From Wolinella succinogenes DSM 1740 (GTDB lineage Bacteria; Campylobacterota; Campylobacteria; Campylobacterales; Helicobacteraceae): a stretch of DNA of 64,000 nt. Within the stretch, counting starts at the first letter, position 1. The number at the start of each line of letters is the position of its first letter. Below, in pieces: positions 1 to 12,268 of the stretch. The translations under genes were made by a program, and so were the position numbers. The notes below the pieces were generated by a model. It ran no database searches and was not told where the DNA came from. It was given only the letters and a program-made list of their open reading frames with translations. The DNA lies in contig NC_005090.1 of assembly GCF_000196135.1 (NCBI RefSeq), forward strand, positions 1,374,001-1,438,000, given 5' to 3'.

Positions 1-1
1 T

Positions 2-847
2 GACTTCATGCCCATCCCCTTCAATAAAAAGATTGAAACCCTTCTCTCTCCCTACACCAAGCTCATCATCACTCCCTCCACCAACAATTTCACCATCTAT
101 TTCAATCTCCATAAGCATGATTCCAAGGTCTTTGACCCAAAAGTCAGACAAGCCCTCAATTGTGCGCTCAATCAAGAGAATCTCCTCAACTTTACCTACA
201 AAAAGGAGGGACGACCCAACACGGGTGCCTACACCCACGAGGATTGTCCTTTTAGCTTGCGTGAGCTTCATGAGATTCTTCGAGGGTTAAAGTTCAAAGT
301 TGCCACTCAAGATTCGCTCCTATTTTTGTGGAGAGGAATTGAATATCAACTCTCGCGCTATGGCGTGGAGTTAGAGTTTCTCCTCACCACCAGTGAAAAA
401 GAGATTTATGATCTCGCCCAAAAGAATCACCAGCAAACGCAAGAGTGGGATATGCTCATCCAAGGGACACAAGACTGGTATGGTCGCCATCCTTGGCCTA
501 TTTTTATCCGCTATCAAGAGGGAAATCCATGGAGCTTTGTCACAGGAGATATCAAGATGCGAGAGGCTATCAATCAGCTCTTTCGGCACGAGCAGGGAAC
601 GCCTGAGTTTGAAGCGCTGTGCCAAACCATCATCCAGCGCGCCAAAGAGAAAGCCTATATGCTCTTCATCCCCACACCTCACGCCGTCTATGGGATGAAC
701 AAAGAGCTCCACTTCACCCCACATGGAATCGGGCTTCAACCCCTTTGGAAAGCCGAGGTGACAAGCGAGCACTGGTCTTTGCGCGGAGACAAGCCCTATC
801 CAGAATCGCTCCAAAAACCCATCCTGCCACAAAGAATCACGCCATGA
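2..847 (+). CDS. Extracellular solute-binding protein, family 5 type, 3' part
   Basis: The reading frame is open to the left window edge, so this is the C-terminal ~280 residues of a longer protein; the family is usually 500-600 residues. The stretch FDPKVRQALNCALNQENLL matches the family 5 (oligopeptide/nickel-type) binding-protein signature, where a VRQAL motif is typical. The stop overlaps the ATG of the following histidine kinase (ATGA), which implies translational coupling. No permease or ATPase gene follows, so I infer that the protein may present a ligand to the kinase and need not feed a transporter. The ligand cannot be told from sequence. Confidence 0.75.
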   Translation, partial: DFMPIPFNKKIETLLSPYTKLIITPSTNNFTIYFNLHKHDSKVFDPKVRQALNCALNQENLLNFTYKKEGRPNTGAYTHEDCPFSLRELHEILRGLKFKVATQDSLLFLWRGIEYQLSRYGVELEFLLTTSEKEIYDLAQKNHQQTQEWDMLIQGTQDWYGRHPWPIFIRYQEGNPWSFVTGDIKMREAINQLFRHEQGTPEFEALCQTIIQRAKEKAYMLFIPTPHAVYGMNKELHFTPHGIGLQPLWKAEVTSEHWSLRGDKPYPESLQKPILPQRITP

Positions 848-2490
848 AAAAGATCAAAATCGAATACAAGCTCTTTCTACTCTTTGGGGTGGCTTTCATC
901 GGAATGATCTTTTTAGCGCACAAAGCTCTTAGCGTGAGCGAGGAGAATATCACCAGCACTCGCACCCTTTTTGAGAACTCTACCACCATCCAAAGCCTTC
1001 AAGAGCACTACATTGAGCCCCTCAATCTCTTGCGAGAGATGTCCTTGTCCCTAGTCATGTCGCCCAATGAAAGCTTCCGCCGCTCCATCGAACAAGAGCT
1101 CATCTCCTCTATCGCCAAGCTGGATGAACGCTTTCTCTCCCTTGATCCAGAGAGTCAAACTGCATGGCAGGAGTATCTGCGCCTCCTCAACCAAACCCGC
1201 CTTTATGTCTCGCAGGGCTTTGAGGAGGGAGCGTTTGTCAATGCCAACACCACAGAACGCACTCGTTACTATGAGCTCCTAGAGCGTCTTAAAGCCCTTC
1301 AGTCCAAAGAGATCACCCAAGCCAAAGGGAATTTTGCCCACATCCAAGAACGTGCCAAGATTCTTAAGTATGAGGTGATTCTAGCCGTCGTCATTCTCTC
1401 GATTCTCGTCTTTTTGCTTGGCTACTTTCTCTCACGACACATCGTCTCTTCGATTCTCACCCTCCAAGAGGGGCTTCAAGATTTCTTTGACTACCTAGAG
1501 CGCAAAATTCCCCGCCCCAAACCCATCTCCCTCCAAAGCAGGGATGAGCTTGAAGAGATGTCCAAGCTCCTCAATCACAACATTCTCAAGGCGGCTAGAG
1601 ATATTGAGCAGGATATTCTCTTCGTTGAAAACGCCATCTCCGTGGTCACTCAACTCAAAAGCGGTCACCTCTCCTCTCGTTTGGAGACCATGGCTCAAGC
1701 CCACGAGCTCAAACTCCTCAAAAATGTAATCAACGATATGATCGACAACCTCGAATCCAAAATCAAAGAGGAGATTGAGAAACGGAGCGAGCAAGAAAAG
1801 CTCTTAATCCAGCAGAGCAAACTCGCTAGCATGGGGGAGATGATCGGCAATATTGCCCACCAATGGCGTCAACCCCTAAGCGAGCTTGGCGCGATTTTGA
1901 TGAATCTTCAAGTGAAGCACCACTTCAAAGATTTGACCGAGGAGACTTTCAAGGCGCAAGTGGAAAGAACTAACGAAATCACCGCTTTCATGAGCCACAC
2001 CATTAGCGACTTTCAAAACTTCTTCACCCCCTCCAAAATCAAAGAACCCTTCAGCGTCCGCCTTGCGTGCGAAAAAGCAATCGCTATTATCGAAGCCTCT
2101 TTACGCTATCACAATATCATCCTTGAGTTTCGAGAAAGAGGGGATCGCATCGCCTATGGCTACCCCAATGAATACTCCCAAGTGGTGCTTAACATCCTCT
2201 CCAACGCCAAAGACGCCCTCATCTCCAGGGAGATTTCCCATCCTCGAATCCATATCGAGCTTATCAATGGAAAAAACTACTCTGTCGTCAAAATTGAAGA
2301 CAATGCGGGAGGAATTCGCGCCCATCCCATGGAGAAGATTTTTGAACCCTACTTCACCACCAAGCATTCACGCCAAGGCACGGGAATTGGACTCTATATG
2401 AGCAAAATGATCATCGAAAAGAATATGGATGGAATCATCACCGTGGAGAATACCGCAGAGGGGGCGCGGTTCAAAATCAAGATCCGCTAA
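844..2490 (+). CDS. Membrane sensor histidine kinase
   Basis: 548 residues. The start chosen is the ATG in the ATGA overlap with the upstream binding-protein gene; the frame is open further upstream but inside that gene. There is a transmembrane segment near residues 10-28, a periplasmic domain of about 150 residues, a second membrane segment near 180-200, a HAMP-like linker and a coiled coil. The phospho-acceptor motif IAHQWRQPLSELG follows, and then a HATPase domain with N box (NEYSQVVLNILSNAKDAL), DNAGG and GTGIGLYMSK. It autophosphorylates on the His of HQWRQPL and should pass the phosphate to a response regulator, none of which is encoded nearby. The likely signal is a solute delivered by the upstream binding protein (inference). 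Confidence 0.9.
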   Translation: MKKIKIEYKLFLLFGVAFIGMIFLAHKALSVSEENITSTRTLFENSTTIQSLQEHYIEPLNLLREMSLSLVMSPNESFRRSIEQELISSIAKLDERFLSLDPESQTAWQEYLRLLNQTRLYVSQGFEEGAFVNANTTERTRYYELLERLKALQSKEITQAKGNFAHIQERAKILKYEVILAVVILSILVFLLGYFLSRHIVSSILTLQEGLQDFFDYLERKIPRPKPISLQSRDELEEMSKLLNHNILKAARDIEQDILFVENAISVVTQLKSGHLSSRLETMAQAHELKLLKNVINDMIDNLESKIKEEIEKRSEQEKLLIQQSKLASMGEMIGNIAHQWRQPLSELGAILMNLQVKHHFKDLTEETFKAQVERTNEITAFMSHTISDFQNFFTPSKIKEPFSVRLACEKAIAIIEASLRYHNIILEFRERGDRIAYGYPNEYSQVVLNILSNAKDALISREISHPRIHIELINGKNYSVVKIEDNAGGIRAHPMEKIFEPYFTTKHSRQGTGIGLYMSKMIIEKNMDGIITVENTAEGARFKIKIR

Positions 2491-3279
2491 AGCCTTTGCG
2501 CTCTTGCCTCTCCCAAAGAGCCAGGCTCGCCCTATCCAGAAGGGAGTCGATTTTAGAAACAATCGTGTGAGGCGCCTCGTAGGCCATCTCTTTGTAGCGC
2601 CCCTGCATCTGCAACACGTCCGCCTCTTGACGCACCACCTCCAAAAGGCGTCCATTTTGGTTCGCCGCTTCGATTCTCCCCGCAAAATCAGCCAAAAGAT
2701 CAAGGGAAAAGTGAGGATTCCGCTCCAAGGTCGCTAGGAGATTCTTGTTTTTTTTGAGAGCAACGCCAATATCGATGATGTCTCGGGGCTTGAGCTCTTT
2801 GTAGCGATAAAATATCTTCTTGGCGATGATCTCCTCAATTCTCTCGACACAAATATCTGCATAGCCAAACACATTCATGGGAGACCACGGCTTAGCCGTC
2901 AGCGCATTGCTTGGCATGAATTGAATCTTCGCATTCTCCCCAAAAGAGTACTCTAAATAGTAACCATTGTGATAGAAATCGACAAAACCAAGATCATAGA
3001 GCTCTTTGAAGATTTTGGACTGAAGCTGGCGATTTTTAGGGTTGGGGATGAGACTCAGAATATCTTGCCCCCATAAAGAAAAATATCAATATCAGTGGAG
3101 AGTCGATGCTGCCAATACATTGCTGAGAGCGCTGTACCTCCACCAAAAGCCCAAAGAGAACGGGGGAATTGCACATCAAGGATGAGGCGAGCGAGCTCAA
3201 AGAGTCTTTTTTGTTTGGCAAACACGATGAATACTTTGGATGAATTTTTGCATGGCAGGCTTTTGCGACAAAGAAGCAT
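2477..3279 (-). pseudogene. AbiEii-like nucleotidyltransferase toxin, frameshifted
   Basis: The N-terminal half reads FGGGTALSAMYWQHRLSTD then IDIF, the nucleotidyltransferase signature (GG, then DxD) of AbiEii/DUF1814 proteins. The frame stops shortly after at a run of five G (minus strand; five C at 3068-3072 on the plus strand). One extra G would join it to the open frame that runs to 2477 with no further stop, through DILSLIPNPKNRQLQSK, a YHNGYYLEYSF segment, VERIEEIIAKKIFYR and PRDIIDIGVAL, all typical of the family. The gene is therefore broken by a single base, through decay, slippage or sequencing error. The start may be the ATG at 3279 or a GTG at 3225. It overlaps the kinase gene end by 14 bp, tail to tail. 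Confidence 0.72.
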
Positions 3280-3622
3280 GAAAGCTCTTCTCTACGTCTA
3301 AAAGAGGAATCTGAAGGTCTTGAATCATCGCAATGAGATCATCGACCAAAAAGTCAGAAAAAACCCTCTCAGCGATCCAAGCCAAGTGCTTCTCTCCCGC
3401 AAAAGCCGCCAAAATATCGGCGGAAGGAATGGGTTGGGCGGTATTGTATTGCAACTTACGCCGATAACCCTTGCTCAAAAGATGATTAGCATAAAAATTA
3501 GCCACCATCAGCACCTTAGACTGGCTTCCCGCTAGCCCTTTTCCCTCTTTGACAAGCTTTTTCGCGCTCGCCGCTGTTCGCAGAGAGCTCCCTGTCAAAC
3601 GGGCTAAATCAATTGTTCTCAT
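3197..3622 (-). CDS. Hypothetical protein upstream of AbiEii-like gene (possible antitoxin)
   Basis: 141 residues from the ATG at 3622, which has a GAGG Shine-Dalgarno six bases upstream; a TTG at 3634 is also in frame but lacks one. It opens with MRTIDLARLTGSSLRTAAS, which looks like a short helix-turn-helix. The rest is helical and I do not recognise a named domain. It overlaps the nucleotidyltransferase reading frame by up to 83 bases, so the two are probably translationally coupled. AbiE systems pair an AbiEi regulator with AbiEii in this order, so an antitoxin role is reasonable, but this protein is shorter than usual AbiEi proteins. Alternatively it is the N-terminal part of one decayed fusion gene. 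Confidence 0.55.
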   Translation of the reverse strand: MRTIDLARLTGSSLRTAASAKKLVKEGKGLAGSQSKVLMVANFYANHLLSKGYRRKLQYNTAQPIPSADILAAFAGEKHLAWIAERVFSDFLVDDLIAMIQDLQIPLLDVEKSFHASLSQKPAMQKFIQSIHRVCQTKKTL

Positions 3623-3834
3623 AAAAATCCTCAACCAAAGAGATCGCTGGTCGCATTATGCGCTTTTTGCATAAATTCAACCTAAATCCAATCACAACAA
3701 TTGAGTGAATATTGGATTAAAAGAAGGCAATGATGTTTATATTTGATTTCTAAAATCTATTTGATTGAGTTCAAAGAGTATAAAAACAGAAGGGATTAGA
3801 GTCTCTATTGAGGTCAAAGAAGGTGTTATCCCCC

Positions 3835-3950
3835 TCCCCGCACCAACCTACGTTTCCACACCTGAAAGATGCAGTATTATCGGCGATGGAGAGCTTAACT
3901 GCCAGGTTCGGAATGGAGCTGGGTGTAGCCTCTCCTCTATAGGCACGAGA
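3835..3950 (-). rRNA. rrf: 5S ribosomal RNA
   Basis: The minus-strand sequence has the conserved 5S core (CCGAACCTGGCAGTTAAGC) at the expected distance from the 5' end. The terminal segments CGUGCC and GGUGCG can form helix I. It follows 23S at the usual close spacing as the last gene of the operon. The ends were set from helix I and are accurate to a few bases. Confidence 0.9.
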
Positions 3951-4044
3951 AAAAGGGAAGAGAAGATAGATAAGAATATATCCTCTATTCCCTCTTGCTA
4001 GTGAAGAAGGATCAATGAATAGTCAATAGCCCTAGTAAAAACGA

Positions 4045-4064
4045 CGCTCAACAAGGCAGTGGCG
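4045..4064 (-). other. 3' strand of the 23S rRNA processing stalk
   Basis: This 20-base segment just beyond the 23S 3' end is complementary, with a few mismatches, to 6994-7013 just before the 23S 5' end. The shared core is AAGGCAGTGGCG. Adjacent segments closer to the mature ends (GAAGTAGATAAATAATAAG and its partner) pair as well. Such stalks are cut by RNase III to release pre-23S; the pairing is seen in the sequence and the processing is inferred from other bacteria. Confidence 0.75.
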
Positions 4065-4080
4065 TTTATAGAAGTAGATA

Positions 4081-6962
<2,882 letters not shown>

Positions 6963-6993
6963 TCTACTTCTATTCCAATGAGTTATTCTTTGG

Positions 6994-7013
6994 CGCCACT
7001 GCCTTGCTGAACG
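6994..7013 (-). other. 5' strand of the 23S rRNA processing stalk
   Basis: This segment immediately upstream of 23S in the transcript pairs with 4045-4064 beyond its 3' end. The two together bracket the mature rRNA as an RNase III substrate. Confidence 0.72.
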
Positions 7014-7124
7014 TCTCCGTTACAACAAGATAGTTGCGTGATTGTAGTTTTTACTATTTTAGGCTATTGACAATTAATTGTTAAATAACATTTAGAGATC
7101 TCTCTTGATCAACTCAAGAGTGAA

Positions 7125-7165
7125 GTCTAATGCCAACCCTCTTTAAAAAAGAGCTTGCATTAGAC
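7125..7165 (-). other. Stem-loop in the tRNA-Ala/23S spacer
   Basis: The arms GTCTAATGC (7125-7133) and GCATTAGAC (7157-7165) are perfectly complementary. Inner arms CTCTTT and AAAGAG extend the stem. The 290-base spacer also holds the short palindromes ACAATTAATTGT and AGAGATCTCT. No gene is visible in it. A role in tRNA/23S processing is likely but inferred. Confidence 0.6.
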
Positions 7166-7253
7166 CTAAGGGATTCTAAGCGGTGTTAATTTCTATTCTT
7201 TTATCTCTTTGACTTTGTCTTATCTCTCGATACGACTCTTCTTCTAAAGGCTT

Positions 7254-7329
7254 TGGTGGAGAATAGCGGGATCGAACCGCTGACCTCCTGCGTGCAAAGC
7301 AGGCGCTCTCCCAGCTGAGCTAATTCCCC
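7254..7329 (-). tRNA. tRNA-Ala (anticodon TGC)
   Basis: 76 nt including encoded CCA. The acceptor stem GGGGAAT/ATTCTCC contains the G3-U70 wobble that identifies alanine tRNA. The anticodon loop reads TTTGCAC and the T-loop GTTCGATCC is intact. It lies in the 16S-23S spacer, two bases from tRNA-Ile, as is usual in bacterial rRNA operons. Confidence 0.97.
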
Positions 7330-7331
7330 AA

Positions 7332-7408
<77 letters not shown>

Positions 7409-7448
7409 CTATATCTTTGAAGCGTGCGTATCGGGTGACAATCTCTGA

Positions 7449-7477
7449 AAACTAAGCAAGTAGCGATTATCTTCTTG
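7449..7477 (-). other. 3' strand of the 16S rRNA processing stalk
   Basis: This segment just downstream of 16S in the transcript is complementary to the leader segment 9245-9275, apart from three short gaps or mismatches. On the plus strand it reads AACTAAGCAAGTAGCGATTA and continues to CTTCTTG. The pair brackets 16S and should form the RNase III stalk. Confidence 0.78.
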
Positions 7478-7517
7478 TCCCGCCAGAGCCAAACGAATGA
7501 CTCCGGCCTCTCTCTAG

Positions 7518-9017
<1,500 letters not shown>

Positions 9018-9244
9018 AGTTTAGTTATTAGGAGAGGATAACCCTTAGCTAATCAATCAAAAAAACGACAAAGAAATGACGTAATAGATATAATTAACAT
9101 AAGAGGTTATCTCTAGCTATAAGCTATAATTGCCACCTTTAAAAAAGGATGGCGAAAAATTCATGTTCTTTTAGACTCTTGTCCGTGATAGACAAAGAGG
9201 TATAAAGGTCCATCAAGCTTCTATAAAGAAGACAAGTGGAAGAA

Positions 9245-9275
9245 CAAGAAGAGATAACCGCTATCTTGCTTAGTT
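9245..9275 (-). other. 5' strand of the 16S rRNA processing stalk
   Basis: This leader segment is complementary to 7449-7477 beyond the 16S 3' end (shared core ACTAAGCAAG..TAGCG..TTAT). Together the two form the stem from which pre-16S is released. Confidence 0.78.
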
Positions 9276-9323
9276 GTCAAAGATCGTAACCGATAAGTGC
9301 TTTGAGATAACAAAACAGTTATT

Positions 9324-9336
9324 GGTTTAAAGAACA
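9324..9336 (-). promoter_or_regulatory. boxA-like antitermination element
   Basis: TGTTCTTTAAACC on the transcribed strand closely resembles the bacterial rRNA boxA consensus TGCTCTTTAACA, the NusB/S10 binding site. It lies in the 16S leader about 310 bases upstream of the mature 5' end. Confidence 0.65.
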
Positions 9337-9461
9337 AACACTCATCTTATCCTAGATGAAAAGGCCCTAAGTGATTGAAGATCCAAGGAGGTTGAAAGTC
9401 CGTTGGGGTCGTTGTCAATCGGGAGTGGAAGTATAGCGAAAGAGGCTTAATAAATTCTTAG

Positions 9462-10376
9462 TTAGGTGGGAGGGGGAGGAAGAATCTCTGAAGCAAGCTT
9501 GGTATTGTTCGCACTCATAAAGTGAATCTTTGGATGAAAATCCCATAGCCCTAACCATATATTGCGACTGAGTTCAAGCCCCACCCTTCTCTCCTCTTCT
9601 GGGTTGATTTTTGAGGCTGCCTCTAACTGGCTTAACCACTCATTTGGGATATAGACCCCAGGGAGCTTGGAGTAGAGAAAATGGGCTGTCCTATAACTCA
9701 CCACAGGAAAATAGCCCAAAACAAGCTCACTAAAGGTTCCTAGCTCTTGATTAATCTCGTGCACCCAGCCCAAAAGTGTTTTAGCCACCTCCAGATCATA
9801 GATGGGTTGAGTCACAATGCCTATGGCTCCCGCCTCAATCTTTTGTCGAAGACGCTTTTTGAGCGATTCGGGACTTTGTGAGTAGGAGTTGATCACCGCC
9901 AAGGGATAGAGCGGGCGAAGGGGGCTTTTGAGTGGCTGACCCTGAAGATCGATTCCGCGATTGAAGCTTTGAATGATCTCCAACAAAAGCGTGCTCTTGC
10001 CCTCAAACACTCCCTTGGCCTGAGGCTGATCCCCCAAGCGAATCGCATCGCCCGTGAGTGCCAAAATCGCCCTCACATCAAATTCATTGGCCCCCATGAG
10101 TTCCCCCTGAAGCGCCAAAGAGTTGCGATCCCTCATGCTGAGCGTGCAAATCACGGGTTTTTGAAGCGATTGCTGAAGTTTGATCGTCGCTAGAATCGAA
10201 GAGTGACGAAGCTTAGCCAAAGGCGAATCGGTGCAGACAAAGCCATCCACACGCTTCTCCAGGCCTACACTCTGGATAGAGTGGATCAATGGAGTGAGGG
10301 TCGGGGAGGCGTGAGGCGCCACCTCAAGGGTCAAAAAGTGATCTTTTTGGAGCTTGTGAATGAGGGTTTCAATCAT
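9462..10376 (-). CDS. metF: Methylenetetrahydrofolate reductase
   Basis: About 304 residues from the ATG at 10376 (MIETLIHKLQ); an in-frame ATG at 10418 would add 14 residues with no better Shine-Dalgarno. The flavin-dependent TIM barrel reduces 5,10-methylene-THF to 5-methyl-THF for methionine synthesis. Family features include FLTLEVAP near the N-terminus (E corresponds to the catalytic Glu of the SxEFxPP region), ALTGDAIRLGD (flavin site), and the IGIVTQPIYD segment followed by LGYFPVVS. The protein is somewhat divergent from E. coli MetF but of normal length. It sits alone between the rRNA leader and the accessory region. Confidence 0.85.
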   Translation of the reverse strand: MIETLIHKLQKDHFLTLEVAPHASPTLTPLIHSIQSVGLEKRVDGFVCTDSPLAKLRHSSILATIKLQQSLQKPVICTLSMRDRNSLALQGELMGANEFDVRAILALTGDAIRLGDQPQAKGVFEGKSTLLLEIIQSFNRGIDLQGQPLKSPLRPLYPLAVINSYSQSPESLKKRLRQKIEAGAIGIVTQPIYDLEVAKTLLGWVHEINQELGTFSELVLGYFPVVSYRTAHFLYSKLPGVYIPNEWLSQLEAASKINPEEERRVGLELSRNIWLGLWDFHPKIHFMSANNTKLASEILPPPPT

Positions 10377-10466
10377 AGTTTTTGTGCCATTTTTTAGATT
10401 TTTGGGGGATTTTATCATAAATAACTAGAAATACAATATGTATTTTAGATTTTATGTCGATTCGCC

Positions 10467-12251
10467 ATGGGGTGTTACGCTTTCACACAAAAAATTAAAA
10501 AACAGCTTGTATTTATAAAAAAAGGGCTAAAATCTTTAAAGTTTTCTAAAAAAGCCAAAGGGGATTTTGTGCGGGAACTGCTCCAAATGTTTGACTACAT
10601 CAAGCGCTATCACTCCGATATCTTTGAGAGTCTCGCCCTCGCCTTGCAGTTTTTCATCTTTAAACTAGAGCAAAAAGAGGCACTCCTAGAGTTTGTGTCA
10701 CTTCACCATCGGCGCAAAGAGTTTCGCCCTCTCTATGAATACGACCTCAAAGAGCTCATGGGCGAGGAGCTCTACACTAGGGCCGACCCCAATCTCAATG
10801 TCGGCAAGATTCTCAAAACCATCGCCGAAACGCCTCTCACCCCTGAAATCATCGAACAATTCATCCACACCATCACCATCAAGCGCACGCTCAATAAGCT
10901 CTATGTCTATTCCACCCCGCAAGAGGTGAATGAGCTCATCATTTCTCTGCTCGATATTGCGCCCAAAGATGAAGTCTATAACCCCTGTTATGGCATGGGA
11001 ACGCTCTTTTTGAGTCTCAGTAAACGCTCCAAAACAATCCGGCTCTTTGGCGAAGAGCTCGATGGAAGACTCGCCAAAATCGCCAAACTCATGGCACGCG
11101 TAGGGGGAATCCAAGAGATGCACCTCTTTGTCAATGACATCCTCAAGAAACCCGTATTCAAAAACGAAAAGGGGTTTAGGCAGTTTGACAAAATCGTCTG
11201 CAATCCCCCCTTCTCAGCACACTTAGGAATCGAATACCTCAAAAATGATGAGCGATTCTCCCGCTATGGAATCCTCGCTAAGAGCTCTCCAGAGCTTGTT
11301 TTTCTAACTCATGCCCTCATGCACCTCAAACAAAGAGGGGTCTTTATCGTGCGCAATCAGACACTTCAAAAATCTTTTCTCGAAGAAAAACTACGCGAAA
11401 GAATGGTTGAGGATCGGGTGATTGAGGCGATCATTGAACTCCCTAAAAATATTTTCCCCCATCAGAGTCATGACTTCTCCATCCTTGTCCTCGCGGCGCA
11501 TAGCGATTCGATTCTTCATATCGATGCCACTTCGGAGCGCTTTTGGCAAAAAGATGGCAAATACAATCGCCTCATAGGAATCGAAGAGATTCTCGCCCTC
11601 TATAGGCAAAAACGCGAAAGCGAATACTCTAAACTCACCCCCATCGAAGAGATCGATATTCACGATCTAAGGGCGCAAAACTATCTTCGATTCTGTGCGC
11701 TCAAACCTCAAAAAACCCTCTCGCTCGCCTCGCTCAAGCCTCTCATCTTTCGAGGACAGCGCGTCTATGGCGGCAGCAAGGATGTGCCACTTGAATACCT
11801 TGATATCGGAATCCAAGACTTCGCCCCCTACTGCTTCACCGACCATCGGGGTACCTTGCGAAGCAGCGGCGATAGAGAAAAAATCCTCCGTTATGCACTC
11901 AAACCCTATGATATCCTCCTGCCTCTTCGGGGAAGCTCGCCCAAAGTGACCCTCTTGGGTGAGGGCTACCGCGACAAGCTCGCCATCGCCAACGCGGGAA
12001 TCATCGTGATTCGCCTCCCTCAAAAAGAGAAAGCGATCGCACTCTACCTCTATCTCTTCTCCAAGGAGGGGCAAAAGCTCGTCTCTGGACTCTACGAATC
12101 AAGCGCAGCAAGCATCATCACTCCTGAGAATCTCCTAGAGCTCGCCCTACCCGCAAGTTTTGAGCATGATTCCTCAAAGCGATTTGCCACGCTGGAGCGC
12201 CTCGCCAAAGAGATCGCCTCTTTGGAAGAGGAGATTGATCGCATTCGATAA
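10467..12251 (+). CDS. N6-adenine DNA methyltransferase fused to an HsdS-like specificity domain
   Basis: 594 residues. The N-terminal third is helical, like HsdM. The catalytic domain has an SAM-binding motif YNPCYGMGTLF (near residue 172, a variant of DPxxGxGxF) and the catalytic NPPF motif (near residue 250). The C-terminal ~200 residues look like a type I specificity half-subunit: YDILLPLRGSSPKVTLLGE, AIANAGIIVIRL, SSAASIITPENLLELALP and a terminal coiled coil. It may therefore be a one-polypeptide M-S enzyme with one recognition domain. No restriction subunit is visible nearby. The stop is 17 bp before the first CRISPR repeat. The start is uncertain because the Shine-Dalgarno is poor and the N-terminal DNA is AT-rich. 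Confidence 0.82.
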   Translation: MGCYAFTQKIKKQLVFIKKGLKSLKFSKKAKGDFVRELLQMFDYIKRYHSDIFESLALALQFFIFKLEQKEALLEFVSLHHRRKEFRPLYEYDLKELMGEELYTRADPNLNVGKILKTIAETPLTPEIIEQFIHTITIKRTLNKLYVYSTPQEVNELIISLLDIAPKDEVYNPCYGMGTLFLSLSKRSKTIRLFGEELDGRLAKIAKLMARVGGIQEMHLFVNDILKKPVFKNEKGFRQFDKIVCNPPFSAHLGIEYLKNDERFSRYGILAKSSPELVFLTHALMHLKQRGVFIVRNQTLQKSFLEEKLRERMVEDRVIEAIIELPKNIFPHQSHDFSILVLAAHSDSILHIDATSERFWQKDGKYNRLIGIEEILALYRQKRESEYSKLTPIEEIDIHDLRAQNYLRFCALKPQKTLSLASLKPLIFRGQRVYGGSKDVPLEYLDIGIQDFAPYCFTDHRGTLRSSGDREKILRYALKPYDILLPLRGSSPKVTLLGEGYRDKLAIANAGIIVIRLPQKEKAIALYLYLFSKEGQKLVSGLYESSAASIITPENLLELALPASFEHDSSKRFATLERLAKEIASLEEEIDRIR

Positions 12252-12268
12252 AATTTGACGATAAACCC

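Larger units (their letters stand above)
9018..9461 (-). promoter_or_regulatory. rRNA operon leader and promoter region
   Basis: A 440-base gene-free stretch between metF and 16S. Transcribed leftward it holds a candidate -10 box TATACT (9430-9435), a boxA-like TGTTCTTTAAACC (9324-9336), the 5' processing-stalk segment (9245-9275) and a hairpin (arms GCCATCCTTT and AAAGGTGGC, 9132-9153). A second possible start element, TTGACA at about 9275-9280, has no clear -10 partner. No reading frame here looks real. This is a standard antiterminated rRNA leader. Confidence 0.65.

Noticed and set aside
3623-3834. Possible terminator hairpin after 5S rRNA
   Set aside because: The 210-base stretch has a T-run (TCTGTTTTTA on the minus strand) but no stem I can support; I see no gene in it.
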